From Toxonevra muliebris (Eukaryota; Arthropoda; Insecta; Diptera; Pallopteridae), in contig OY829329.1 of assembly GCA_963691655.1 (NCBI GenBank), positions 7,268,708-7,332,707 of the forward strand: a stretch of DNA of 64,000 bases, given 5' to 3'. Shown here one piece after another: positions 23,050 through 34,316 of the stretch. Numbering within the stretch: position 1 is the stretch's first letter; every line of letters begins with the position of its first letter. A program made the position numbers and the translations under genes. A model generated the notes under the pieces. The model was not told the DNA's origin. It saw only the letters and a program-made list of their open reading frames with translations, and did no database searches.

Positions 23050-25410
23050 ATAATTTAGACAAATAGAAATTTTTTGAACTAACCTAAATAGGAAGGTCTC
23101 AATCACTGAATATTGACCAAAAATGTAGATTTTTTAATTAAAACGCAATTGGAAACCATAGATACAACTGAAATTCAATGAAAGAAGTACCAAAAAAAAA
23201 AGTACGAAAATAGAATCGCAACGGAAATGAAACTTTTTTGTAAATTTTAAGTAATTACACAGTTCAACAGCATTTTTGCAACAGAATAGATACCCTATAA
23301 TCCTGAAAGGTCATGTTGTATAAACCATTTTTGTAAAATAAATTTATAGTCCAGCACGTCTCAGTTTTTTTTTTCAGTGGATCAAAGTTTTAATTTTTTG
23401 ATCGAAGGGAGCTGAATACTAAATGCAAAAAGTGATATAAATTAATGTCTTTAAAAAATATTATCGGCAAAGTTTTACAGTAAAATTTGGCAAGGATCAT
23501 TTCTGTAAGACATTTTAACCCTTTAGTTCCTCTATTTATCAAATTGATACCGTTTTTGATGAAAACCTAAAAAGTATTTTTAAATCATAATTGGGTATGA
23601 CCCCTTAAACATATGCACTTTGAATTGCATTGCATTTCATTCAATAAAATTTTAAGATGATTTTTCATACTGTATATTTAACCTTTATAGGTAGGCACTA
23701 CTAAACTTTGTACACTAGGTATGTACTTATTTGGAATGCATCACTCAGTATGTGCGCTACACGCACGCGTATTTGACATGTGCCGCTTGAAATTTAGTTT
23801 TGCATGCGGCGACAGTGGCAATTTTGTTACAAAAATCAATTCATCAAAAAAAAAAGTAAAGCAATTGATCAAAACTATGTAGAACAGAAAATGCATTTAT
23901 CACTTAAACGCGCTTACGATCGTTCGATCAATCGATCGTTAGTTTCTCTTATCGCAACACAATCAATCGGTCGAGGTCTTTAACGTTAAGAAACAATGAA
24001 CTTTTGATGTGTTTTATGAATTTTGATCGCGCGCTATCGATCGTTATATTTATACCTATTCGTATATATGATGGATACGTTACAGATTCAAATTTGAATT
24101 TGAATTTAAAATCATATTTGAAAAAAAAAAACCGCAACGAAGCAATAACAACGAACCAAAAAAAAAAAAATAAATAAATAAAAATCAGAAAAATAAAACG
24201 TTTTTAATTTCACATTTTATGCTTTGACGTCAATTGAATTTTGTAGCTTTAAGTGAGCTTGGAGGGAGAGCTACATACATATGAACGCTTGTCATGATCA
24301 TGTGGAAAAATAAAATATTGTATCACAACAATCAAAGTGAGAAACTTGCAAATAAATAAAAACATTTTTTTTTTCTTTTTTTTTCTTTCTTTATAAATGT
24401 ACAATATGAAGGACATTTTGCAATAAATTATAACAAAAAAAAAAAAAAAGGAGGAAGAAGACGAACAATAAAATAATTCAATTAATTTGTGCTCTACTAT
24501 TTATTTTGCGCTTCAAAAATGCACGTGATATTTTTGCAAATAGATTTGTATAAATAAAAAAAAAAGATAATAGATAAAGGTGTAAACGATATGATTAATC
24601 ACAGGAAAGAGGGCAAGGGCAAACGTTCGTGACTATATAAACAGTTAGTGTTTATATAGGTACAATGTATTTAATGACTGCTATGTGTAAATAAATGTCG
24701 AAAGATGTGTAAAGTCTTATATGTCCTATTATAGCGTGCTTATTATCACCATTTATACATTCGCTTAGGTTATATTTTCTAAATCCCATTTGTAAAAAAC
24801 AAGAACAATTATTGTGAAATTGGTTTATGGAGGGTTTCTTTGTTCTTTGAAATTATCGTATATTGCGTTTAAATTATGTTGTTGATTGAAAAACTCGACG
24901 AAAGGCCAGAGTGCAATTTAATAGACCTTTATAGAAGTTAAATTTACTGCGATATTGAAGAAACAATGTGAATGTCCTTCGCTTGTAATCAGAATCAACA
25001 GCTTTTTTAGTATTATCCGCATGGAAGGATTGTTTGGTTTCTGGTGAGGCCCTAGCAAGGTTTAACCTGCCGATAACGAAGGCTATTTTGAGGAAATTTG
25101 AAAAACTTTTAAGGTCCTAGTTGGTAGCGTAACCTTTTGCCTTACGAGTCGAAGACGCTAACTACTCAGTCATTAACAAGTCACTAATAATTTCATATTT
25201 CGATTACAAAAAATTATTTAAAGACATCATTATGCACTTAAAAGATTTTTATATAGAAAAATAAGTGCATTTAAGTCTTTTTATTCTAAATCACCGTTGT
25301 TCTCATCTACACCTTCTTCTACAACCATTCTTTGTTCATCCACCACAATTCCATTCAACCAAAAAAAAAAATAAATAAATAAAAAAAATAAAGAGGTGAG
25401 AGAAAAATAA
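23050..25410. other. Noncoding DNA
   Basis: No gene recognised. It contains a cluster of CGATCG/ATCGAT words at 23916-24045 and one TGACGTCA at 24225. Confidence 0.5.
24225..24232. promoter_or_regulatory. CRE-type palindrome TGACGTCA
   Basis: A perfect palindrome in the context CTTTGACGTCAATT. Confidence 0.4.
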
Positions 25411-25569
25411 CAGAAGTAGCCTTAACTGTCAAACTATGAAGTGAGAGCGCTGAGCGCAGTGATTTTTATATGAATTGAAATCACGAATGACACACACACA
25501 CACGCTATGCATACAATATGGTATGAAAATAAGAGCGACATGTTGGATGCGGCTACCTCTATTATTCTG
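25411..25569. mobile_element. MITE family C, copy 1
   Basis: The left terminus CAGAAGTAGCC is mirrored by GGCTACCTCTATTATTCTG on the right. The interior GTCAAACTATGAAGTGAGAG, ATATGAATTGAAATC, a CACACACA tract and TGTTGGATG recur in order at 38000-38603, where a hAT-like element splits the sequence. It is non-autonomous with no coding capacity. Confidence 0.7.
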
Positions 25570-25604
25570 CCATGTCACATAGTGCAATTATATATAATGA
25601 GAGA

Positions 25605-25734
25605 GTATTAGTTGAAAAGGAAGAGATCAAGAGAGCAAAAAAGTCAGAGAGCAAGTTTGTTTTCTTTGATGTTGTTCTTCCGATTGTGTTTTTGCACGAA
25701 CGAGGGGAGACAAAAGTGGGGTCGTTTAACATCT
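25605..25734 (+). repeat. Dispersed repeat R, copy 1
   Basis: This stretch, from GTATTAGTTGAAAAGGAAGA to GTCGTTTAACATCTA, matches the reverse complement of 34822-34952 over about 130 bp. Shared words include GAGATCAAGAGAGCAA, AGCAAGTTTGTTTTCTTTGA and TTTTTGCACGAA. The class is unknown. Different frames are open in the two copies, so conserved coding is unlikely. Confidence 0.65.
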
Positions 25735-25738
25735 AAAA

Positions 25739-25986
25739 CAGGGGTGCCCAAATTTTCTCATGGAGTGGTAAACACCAATACATATAATCTTTATTATTAT
25801 AAACTCCTACGTTAGACAACAACTAAATCCATGTTGAAGACCAACAAAGCATACGAAAGTGTTGTTGCTTTACACTTTAGTATAGGCAAAGAAGAGAGAT
25901 GAGAAAAGCTCAGCCTTTTAGCCTTAGTGCTTTTACCAAAAAAAAAAAAAAATGTGCATCAAATGCATAGGACGTGGGTACCCCTA
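25739..25986. mobile_element. hAT-like MITE with 8-bp target duplication
   Basis: The element starts CAGGGGTGCCCAAAT and ends ACGTGGGTACCCCTA, and it is bounded by the perfect duplication ATCTAAAA at 25731-25738 and 25987-25994. An 8-bp duplication with CAGGGGTGCC-type ends is diagnostic of the hAT superfamily. It has no transposase. A related copy lies at 38168-38541. Confidence 0.88.
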
Positions 25987-26050
25987 ATCTAAAACATCTT
26001 TTCCGCAATAAGAAATATTCATTTCCTCATATTGAGAAATTACCCGAATG

Positions 26051-26541
26051 CTCTGTTTGGATGAGAGTATGGAAAAATCAACAGGGTTTCTTTGTTTATG
26101 GTTCATTAACGAGTTTTGATTCAGATTAAATCTAGAGCTACCTCTGAATGAGAAATTGCTAATTTCACATAGGTTTTATTTTATCTTAAGGAATTACAAG
26201 AAAACTCCTAATTCTGCTTATTTATTGTTCAAGTTTGAATTTGGTCATAAATCAGGAATTCTCTTTAGGTAAACTATCTACAATTGATGAGTAGGGGATG
26301 CCTTTAGGAAATGAGGAAATTCTGGTTAGGTTAGCTCGTTTGGAACTTTAATATAAATCAGAACATTAATACTACAAATTGAACTAATTTTCCCCTCAAA
26401 GATATAAGACTCTTAAGTACATGAGTAAAATAGTGACATCTTCTACATATTCTCTTGTACTAAGTCATAAATAGAAGACTCTATTTGAATGAGAGTATGG
26501 AAAAGTCAGCAAGGTTTTAGGCTTCTTTGTTTATAGTTCAT
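26051..26541 (+). repeat. Local direct duplication, two diverged units
   Basis: A unit of about 60 bp beginning CTCTGTTTGGATGAGAGTAT recurs at 26480 as CTCTATTTGAATGAGAGTAT. Both continue through GGAAAAATCAACAGGGTTT or its variant and end in CTTTGTTTATRGTTCAT. The units lie at 26051-26110 and 26480-26541. No terminal repeats or coding are seen. Confidence 0.55.
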
Positions 26542-28016
26542 ACATGAAATTTGATTGAGCCATAAATTTTCATAGTTTTTTCCTTATCTTGAAATATTAT
26601 TTGTAAAGCCTTAATCAATTTTAGGCATCTCAATTTCATTTTCTGTATATTCATTCCTTTATTAGTATATCTTGACTTATCTCAATAACTCACCAAAAGG
26701 ATGCTAACAAATTTACACTGTTTTTTACATCATTTTATTTACTTCAGATAACGAATTGAAAACCAATATAGTGTACAAATATTCTTATCTCAAAGTTGTC
26801 TATAAAAAAGTATGAAAAAACCCAAAAGAAATGATTAACAAAAACCAATTCGCTTAATGAAATCAAAATTTTTTTTTTTAAATAATAAAAAAATACCAAA
26901 AAATACAGGGAAAATGATTGTGGATTTTTTATGAAATCTCCCCAAAAAAATTTAAAAATACATATTTTGAAATGCGTCAAGTGTTTTATAAACAATGATA
27001 AATCCGCATACTCATACATCTGAGCGTGTACATCCCCTTAATGAAAGTAAAATACTGGCGTACACGACATTTTACACTCGCGACATTACTCGAATGAATG
27101 AAAATTTACGCTTAAAAGAATTGAATCAAAACATTTCAATAAAAACGCAATCAAAGTGTTTACACTATAAATCATAGCATATTTCATGCTAGCTCAATTG
27201 AAAACAACATTTTATCACTTTGTCAATTTTTCAATTAATATTAAGTAAGAATGCGACAGCTGAAAGAAACTCTTTTCAGTTAGTAACCAGTGATTCCAGT
27301 ATGCATATTTATATATAGGGGTATTCATGCTCAATCCCAATTCGTATATACTTGCTAATTGAATAGCATGGCGTCAAAGTGACGCATTTCAATTGTGCAC
27401 TGTTTTTCTTCTTTTTTTTATATTTTCGATTTTCACAACAAAAAATATAATTTTTTTATTTATCTATTCATATGTACAAATTTTTAATGTGTATTTTTAT
27501 GTGAAGAAATCAAAAAAAAAATTATTATTATTTACAATAAATAGGTAAGTAATGCAAATATTTATTTTTTAGCAAATTTAACTCAAATTGAAATTGAAAA
27601 CACACACATTTAATATGTCAGTAACACGGTAATAAAAAAATAAAAACAAAATTTTTCATTTCGTTTCTTATTAATTTTGACTTCTGTTTTCGTTTAAAAA
27701 ATTTAATTAATTCAAATAATAATTTTTAATTGTAAACATTTTGACGTCAATAAACACTTTGAGCGATTCATTGTAATTAATTTATTATTTTTCATAATTT
27801 CATTAATTATAATTATTAATTTTAAGTAGGTGAAAATTTAAATATTTTAACAAGCAATATTTAATTATAATAAATATGCATTAAATTATAATAAAAAATA
27901 ATAACATATTATACTTTGAACTAAGTTGTATTGAATTAAGAAAAATATTCGCACAGAAAGAAAAAAATGAGAAAAAGTATGTGGGGATAAAACTAGTAGA
28001 AACTTTCAAGTAAAGA
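26542..28016. other. AT-rich noncoding DNA
   Basis: Nothing recognisable except a TGACGTCA palindrome at 27742. Confidence 0.55.
27742..27749. promoter_or_regulatory. CRE-type palindrome TGACGTCA
   Basis: A perfect palindrome in the context TTTTGACGTCAATA. Confidence 0.4.
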
Positions 28017-28152
28017 CGAATTCATCGACCGAGTGCCACACTCTCTCTCTCCAATTTTTGTATATACAGTTTTTCGCTCTCTTGAATGAAAGCGTAAAAC
28101 TTTAAATAAAAAAAAAACGAAAAGAGAGTTCGGCACTCGGTCGGTGAATTCG
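28017..28152. mobile_element. MITE family B, intact copy 2
   Basis: The left end CGAATTCATCGACCGAGTGC is inverted at the right end as GCACTCGGTCGGTGAATTCG, with three mismatches. The interior has a CTCTCTCTCT tract, ATACAGTTTTT and AAAACGAAAAGAGAG. It is about 136 bp and noncoding. A truncated copy is at 8919-9026. Confidence 0.78.
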
Positions 28153-28417
28153 CTAATTGAATGCTTTGGGAGTTAGTTTTTAGAGGGAAATAATATTGGG
28201 GTTGTAATTTTTTATAAATATATTTAAATTAATATATTAATGAAACCATCCAAAATTGTAGTCCATTGTTTTCCAAAGGCCAATATTTATTTGACCTTTA
28301 GTTTTGTTTTTTTTTTTTTTGTTTTGGCAGTTGGTTTTTTTTCGGCAGCTAAAAATTCTTGCAAGCAAAAATTTTACTTGCAGAAAATTGCAACTACCTA
28401 TTTTCCCTCATGTTTTT

Positions 28418-28497
28418 ACGGTCTCATTTTTGCTCTTTTATTGTTGTTTTTTTTGAGTACATGTACACTTTACCAGCAAAAAACTAGTAACAATTTT
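28418..28497 (+). repeat. Dispersed repeat J, copy 1
   Basis: The stretch with CTCATTTTTGCTCT, GAGTACATGTACACTTTACC and AAAAACTAGTAACA matches 38645-38715 in order. Both are short remnants of one unidentified element. Confidence 0.5.
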
Positions 28498-28848
28498 TAA
28501 TACTTGAACAAACCTATTGAGTTTACACCTTAAAGTAATGCCAAACAAGTTTTTCTAACAAGCATTAAAGGGAATGATAGTTTTTTTTAGGAGACTATGA
28601 AAATTAAATCTAGAGGTTAATTTTCAAAGTCATGACTTAAGTTCATGTTAATTTCGTTATTTGAAGTTATATATAAACAGGTTAATGAACAAATGTATTC
28701 ATCACAACAACAATGTATATAGAGACGGGCAAATCAGACGGCCGTTTCGGAATCAGCCAATCTTTAATCTTTCAATATCCTATATAAGCTACTAATATTT
28801 GAAAAGGGAATTCAAAGAGAGCTTTGACAACTCTGAAGGGATAAAATC

Positions 28849-29075
28849 TAATGCCTGATTTTCACTTCGTCAATTTTCATGTCAAAGAGAGAGAAAGAGG
28901 GTGGTGCCGTGTAGAAAACTTTTTATTTTCTATTTTTGATTTTTGAGCATGTCGAGATATGAACCCGGGCACCTCAGCATAGCAGTCCAACACACTAATC
29001 ACTAGGCTACGGCGACGAAATTGTCAACATCTTGGCAAATTTAATTGAATTTGAAAATAATGAAAACCAGGCATA
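28849..29075. mobile_element. MITE family A, copy 5, split by a SINE
   Basis: The left part (28849 to about 28900) has TAATGCCTGATTTTCACTTC and GTCAAAGAGAGAGAAAGAG. The right part (about 29017-29075) has CAACATCTTGGCAAATTTAA and ends AATGAAAACCAGGCATAA. The two halves are separated by about 116 bp of tRNA-like sequence, so the MITE inserted first. Confidence 0.75.
28901..29016 (-). mobile_element. tRNA-derived SINE inserted in MITE A copy 5
   Basis: The minus strand begins TTTCGTCGCCGTAGCCTAGT and holds an A-box-like segment (TAGCCTAGTGATTAG) and, about 30 bp later, a B-box-like segment (GGGTTCATATCTC), followed by an A/T-rich tail. These are internal RNA polymerase III promoter elements in tRNA order. 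The body differs from the SINE at 41412, so it is a second family or a tRNA-head-only copy. Confidence 0.6.
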
Positions 29076-29092
29076 AGAAAGAAATCAATACA

Positions 29093-29170
29093 TCGTCGCC
29101 TGAGAATTGATTTGGCATATGTGTGCACGTATTCATATACCTATACGCCAAATCAATTCTCAAGCGACGA
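29093..29170. mobile_element. Short foldback hairpin element, copy 2
   Basis: The left arm TCGTCGCCTGAGAATTGATT is mirrored by AATCAATTCTCAAGCGACGA on the right. Arm sequence and length match copy 1 at 1800-1881, while the loops differ. Conserved arms around diverged loops suggest either recent mobility or arm-to-arm gene conversion. Confidence 0.7.
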
Positions 29171-29554
29171 CATGTATGTCAATTGAACTATCAATAACTA
29201 TATAAATATGTTTAATTCATTTTATTTCAAATAATTCGTGATATAATTAAGATTAAGAATTTCAATAATTAATTGATTATAATCTAATTATTTTGTATTA
29301 CTTCCTGAAATTTCGCTAAGCTTTTAAGTATCTTCCTTTTGTTTTTGATTTCAAGTGCACGCGTACTTGTTACGTTATTGATAAGAGTTAATGTACGATT
29401 TGCGATTTATTACGAGATAATTTATATTTGTTTATAAAATTTTGTCAAAATGATGACATGTTTTATAAATTTTATATGTAATTATAAATTTTATTAATTC
29501 AATTTATTAAATTGTACAGTAAGTGTGTGTTGGCGATTTTTTACAATTTTAGAA

Positions 29555-30440
29555 ATGGATTTAAATTTGCACAAACGAACTTGTATTAAATTTTGGGTAA
29601 AAAAACAGATTTAATGGTGCGCGAACGTTGGAAATGTTGAAAAAGTGTTTCGGCAACGATTCTCTAAAGAAGACGGTCGTTTACCAGTGGCATGAGCAAA
29701 AACATTGATAAAGTAAAAGAAATTTTGGTCAATAACCGCAAATTAACTATCAGAGAGATAGCGGAGAACTTGAACATTGCCTATGGATCCGTCCAAGACA
29801 TTTTGGTTAATGATTTGGGTTTCCGTCGTGTAGCAGCAAAGTTGGTGCCAAAAGACCTCAATTCCATGCAAAAAAGAGACCGTGTTGACGTCGCAAAAGA
29901 CATGATTTGCGAGGCTGAATCCGATCCCACATTCATCAAAAGGATCATTACTGGAGACGAGGGCTTATGAGTACGACACGCAATCCAGACATCAGGCATG
30001 TGAATGGCGTTCACCAAATGAGCCGAGACCAAACAAACCACGTCGTTTTCAGTCAAAAAAGAAGGCAATGCTCACGGTTTTCATGGATTACAACGGTGTA
30101 GAGAATCATGAATTTTTGCCAGAAGGCCAGAATTCGCTGAAAGAGACCAGAATTGTGGACAGAAAACTCGTGGATTTTGCACCATGATAACGCATAGTCG
30201 CACAGTGCCAACATTATTCGTAATTTTTTGACGAAAAATGCAACAAATACCATCCAACAGCCACCGAATTCACCTGATTTGGCTCTCTGTGACTTTTTTC
30301 TGTTCAATCAAGTTAAAAACCCATTACGGGGAACACGTTTCAGCAGCCGAGAGGAAGTAATGGAAAAATCGCTGGAAGCACTGATGAACATACTGAGAAC
30401 CGAATATAAAAAATGTTTCGAGGATTGGATCAAGCGCTAG
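29555..30440 (+). pseudogene. Inactivated mariner transposase
   Basis: The reading starts at an ATG at 29555 but is soon frame-broken. The longest intact piece (29692-29970) carries the second helix-turn-helix (REIAENLNIAYGSVQDIL) and ends at the first catalytic Asp motif, TGDEG. A second Asp motif (HHDNA) lies near 30178, and the third (SPDLALCDFFLF) near 30267 is followed by a C-terminus ending DWIKR at 30440. Motif order and the D34D-type third motif identify the mariner family. At least two frameshifts and several stops make it dead. It lies inside the foldback element at 28699-31539. Terminal repeats were not resolved. Confidence 0.85.
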
Positions 30441-31539
30441 CATAAGTGTGTTGCAGTCGATGGGATTACTTTGAAAGGGGCAATATAGATTTAGATGAAT
30501 AAACTGGTATTTTTAATTTTCTGAATAAATTCGGGTAACTTTTTGATCAAGGTGGTAAATTGTATTATGATATTTATAGTAGTTTTTGAGTTATAAGCAC
30601 TCAAGGCGAATATTTTTTCCAGGCCTAGAGGCGAGGGAAGTTATCGGCTTTCAAGTGAAATTGAAATTGCAGTAATATGAATTGCACTGTTTCGATTTCA
30701 ATTTCAATCGAGAGTGAAATCCGGAACATGGCAGTATATCTTCTACAGTTTTAGCGCCAAATGGTTTACGTAACTTTATTCGAATGCCAATTTGACGGTA
30801 GATGTTTCTCGGGGATTGCATTGTATTAGGTAGTCCGTCACACTTTTAATTTAGTTAGGCTACAACTTTGTCCATAGCGTTCAGTCTTCCAAATGCTTTT
30901 TTTTACATTGTAAATTTGTCTAGATAGATCATGGTTGGCCAGATTTTTTTTTTAATAAAGAAATGCTTGCCTAGTGTATCACAACTAGTCTTCTCTCGGA
31001 CTAGTTGTGGGGCATTTACAGTGGACATGTTTTGCAGTTTCTTAATATTCTAGACATGCATCAAAAAATAGATTCCTTGATACCGATTTTGTTCAGAAAA
31101 TCAAAGTCTGTGAAGAGCAATATAATGGATCTTAAAGGGTCTGCCTTTTAAAATTGAAAATCGACCAATTTTGTTTATTTTTTTTTTTTTCGTTTATTTT
31201 ATAAGATATTAAATTGAAACTTTTTACTTATTAATATTTTAAAACAAAACTTGGTTTTAATTTTTTTTTTCTCTTTTATCTTTTCCTCGTTTTTCCGACA
31301 GAGGGCGTTAATCGCAGCTCCATTTCGGTCAAATTAAAATAATATGTATACAGAACGGTAGTGGTAGTTTTCTTTCAATATCAAATCTGTAATTCTTGGT
31401 TATGATTTCAAATATTAGTAGCTTATATAGGATATTGAAAGATCAAGAACTATCACTAAGATCACTGATGAGGAATCGTGGCGGATTCCGAAACGGTCGT
31501 CTGATTTGCCTATCTCTGTATACGCTGTTGTTGTGATGA

Positions 31540-32106
31540 CTACACTTACACGTTCTTTAAGCCTGTTACATATTATTTAAAATAATAGAAGTTCAGAGTT
31601 TTACCGAGTTAGTATGAAAGCGCCTTTTAATAAAAAGTAAAAAAAAAATCCCACAGTTAGTTATATTTTAGTTTTAGCTACTAACCCGAATAACCAAATT
31701 CGATTCTTGCATATTTTTTTTTTTTTGTATTTATTTTTTAATTTGTTTTTTTACTTGTATGTTTTTTATTGCACTTTGTCTGGTATTGCAAAACTTACCG
31801 CCGTACTACAAATAAGAACGTTCCAATGTAAATTTAAAACAAAAAAATTTTATCATATGTGGATACTAAAATTGGGACACAATAGGCACTTAAACCACTT
31901 GTTATTGACTTGAATACATACGAAGGGACTAACAAAAGTACGCTAAATTGATGGTATTTTATTAGTTTTTGAAAAATTTCTAAGTTGTTAGACTTGTAAT
32001 AGTAAAGGACGTTGGGGTAGCGCACTACCCAACAAGTGACCCTTCTGAAATTCAGCTATAGATTATAAATCATCAGCTGATAACGACATCTATATATTTA
32101 AAAAAG
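31540..32106. other. Noncoding DNA
   Basis: AT-rich with no recognisable gene or element. It separates the foldback composite from the Jockey-type fragment. Confidence 0.5.
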
Positions 32107-32649
32107 TTATAACATTTTGTTTATGGAATCTACCGAATCAGAAACATCGATAACATTATAGAGGTTGTTAAAATCACGGCAGGCACGGCGGAACGGCTCA
32201 TTGTCTGAAAAAATGGTCTTACAAATAGATAACTTGATAAGAATATAGAATCGAGTATTACGACTCGGAACGTTCAAGTTAATGTTCCTCAGCAAAGATG
32301 GAGAATTAACAGTGCCAGATAACAATTTTGCAATAAAACACACGTTACTCATAATTCTTCGGCTTTCAAGAGTAGGTAAATTCAAAAGTTTTAATCTGTG
32401 TTCGTAAGGTGGAAGATTAAACGGAAAATCCCACGGCAAGGAACTCAAAGCAAAAAGCAAGAAATGTTTTTGAACTGATTCCAATTTGTCTATATAAATC
32501 TTATATTGAGGACACCAGATAGTTGATGCATATTCCACAATAGGTCTAACCAATGATGTATAAAGCGACTTTGTGACATATGGGTCGTGGAATTCCTTAG
32601 ACCAGCGCTTAACAAAACCAAGCATTGCTTTTACTTTATTAACTTCAAT
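32107..32649 (-). pseudogene. Jockey-type non-LTR retrotransposon fragment (reverse transcriptase C-terminus)
   Basis: The frame is open from about 32649 to a stop at 32107 and gives about 180 residues, beginning NKVKAMLGFVKRWSKEF and continuing through SLVRPIVEYASTIWCP. These motifs are characteristic of the region after the reverse transcriptase thumb in Jockey-clade elements, where family members read MLGFI-R-SKEF and LVRP-LEYAS-VW-P. The upstream reverse transcriptase, endonuclease and gag parts are missing, so it is 5'-truncated as usual for LINE copies. The remaining frame is intact, suggesting a fairly young insertion. Confidence 0.8.
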
Positions 32650-32779
32650 CGAGCAAATTTACTGATGCAAGATCGGTAGAAATTTCACCGACAACACAGC
32701 AAGAAATTAGATTTTTCGTCATGTGATTACCTGGATATAATTGCCATGGCTGTTTTACGAATATTAGAAAATCGTCTGG

Positions 32780-33065
32780 CATACACGAAGAAATCTGCTC
32801 GATGGGTTTCACGAATTTTAAATGACGATCCAAAAGGTGCACATAACGTATAACACCTTTAGGATAAAATTGTTATAGGTGATGAAGCTTAGTTTTATAA
32901 ATATGCTCCAGAAACCAAATCAGTCTATGGTATATTATGGAGCCCAAGAGGAGCAAATCAACCCGTTAAAACGAGACAATAAAAGTCACCAACAAACGTG
33001 ATGATGTCGATTTACTTCATTAGAATAAAAATCGTAGCTGCTATTTTCAACTCGCATTACTATCC
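32780..33065 (+). pseudogene. Second mariner-type transposase fragment
   Basis: Broken frames give SARWVSRILND, then IGDEA, stop, FYKYAPETKSVY, and SPRGANQPVKTR. The arrangement around GDE-(W)-Y-x-PETK and W-x-P fits the first catalytic Asp region of mariner transposases. A TAG replaces the expected Trp codon after GDEA (near 32890). Both ends are missing. It abuts the Jockey-type fragment, with no visible shared boundary. Confidence 0.55.
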
Positions 33066-34316
33066 CTGATTCAGTAGTAATGCAGTAAATGCAGAAATTG
33101 AGAAGCTACAAAGAGACGATTTTGAGAAATATTTTAAAATGTGAATCTACCCAACTAAAACATCTACAAAAATTCTGTTTTTGTCTTTTTCTTTCCAACC
33201 AATTTAGCAAACTTTAGTTAGCCCCTCCATATTATACATAATTATGCGGTTTTCTTTTGTTGTTTCATATTAAAACAACAACAAGCACTTAATAATAAAA
33301 ATGCGTTGTTTATTTTACCACCGAAAAAAAAAAAAATTTATTAATTAATTCAATTAATGAGGTTTAAAGCTTATACGATTACAAATTTATTTACATGTAA
33401 ATTTTAATTGACATTTGTTGTTTTTAACCTGAAGTTTAATGACTTTTTGGCACAATTAAAGCGTAAATGTTTATTTTAGAATTATAAAAATACTGCAATT
33501 CATTACATTACGAATTCATATGAGAATGTGTAATATGATGTAACGGTGTTTATTTTTATTTATTCAATAACTCAATTAACACTTTCATTACATCATCTTC
33601 CTCTTTGTGATGTAATAATAAAAACGTCACGTTTGACACACCTTTCGCGGTAGCCACCAGCAGTCAACAGCCACCAGCCAGACAGATACTTTCAATTTCA
33701 TATAAGCATGTATAAATTCATAATTTTATAAATCCCTATACTCGTCGTAATTTGTTGTTGTTGTTGTTGTTTTTTTTTTAAGAATAACACGTCATATGCA
33801 AAAGTTTACATTTTCAATACGTAGAACACATTTGTAAATATACGTTGCATTATAATTTTTTTTACGTCTTTAATTTTAAATAATATAAAAAAATTCATTC
33901 ATTCATACAAATACGATTACGCATAGCTTATGCAAATATTTGTGCCAAAATAAAATGAATATAATATAAAACCGGAAAAATTGAAACGAAAAGTGTAAAT
34001 GACATATAAAAAAAAACTGTCGTCATTTGTATTACGTTACGATTTTTTATTACGTTGCTTTCACCTAGCGCAGTTCGTATGCAGTTCATTGCTTCTTCAA
34101 TTAGGTATGTATGTATCTTTACTTTTCATAAAATACTCGTCAGCATAAATTCTTAGCACTGCGGAAATTCTTTTCATTTGTATGTTTGGTGTAATTTCCG
34201 GTGTCGAATACTTTTTTGGAATTTTGCAGTAAGCGAGTAAACTTTTAAACATAATTACACATAATTCTAAGTAATTAACAAAAATTGTAAAATTAATCAT
34301 CCTCCATTTGCACATA
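33066..34316. other. AT-rich noncoding DNA
   Basis: No gene or element is recognised. A GTT trinucleotide run lies near 33752-33770. Confidence 0.55.

Larger units (their letters stand above)
28699..31539. mobile_element. Foldback-type composite element with long terminal inverted repeats
   Basis: The left arm (28699-28804) and the reverse complement of the right arm (31407-31539) align through TCATCACAACAACA, GGCAAATCAGACG, CCGTTTCGGAATC and CTTTCAATATCCTATATAAG, then CTACTAATATTTGAAA. The right arm keeps about 27 bp that the left arm has lost. The interior carries MITE A copy 5 split by a SINE, a hairpin element, and a dead mariner, so it is a nest of later insertions. A solo arm-like copy lies at about 47464-47560. 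No transposase attributable to the outer element was found and its superfamily is unknown. Confidence 0.7.

Noticed and set aside
25612..25815. 67-codon plus-strand frame starting in repeat R
   Set aside because: The other copy of repeat R opens a different frame, and this one runs into the hAT-like element.
28240..28500. 86-codon frame resembling a small membrane protein
   Set aside because: The hydrophobicity comes from T-rich runs, and its 3' part is shared with repeat J at 38.6 kb in a different reading context.
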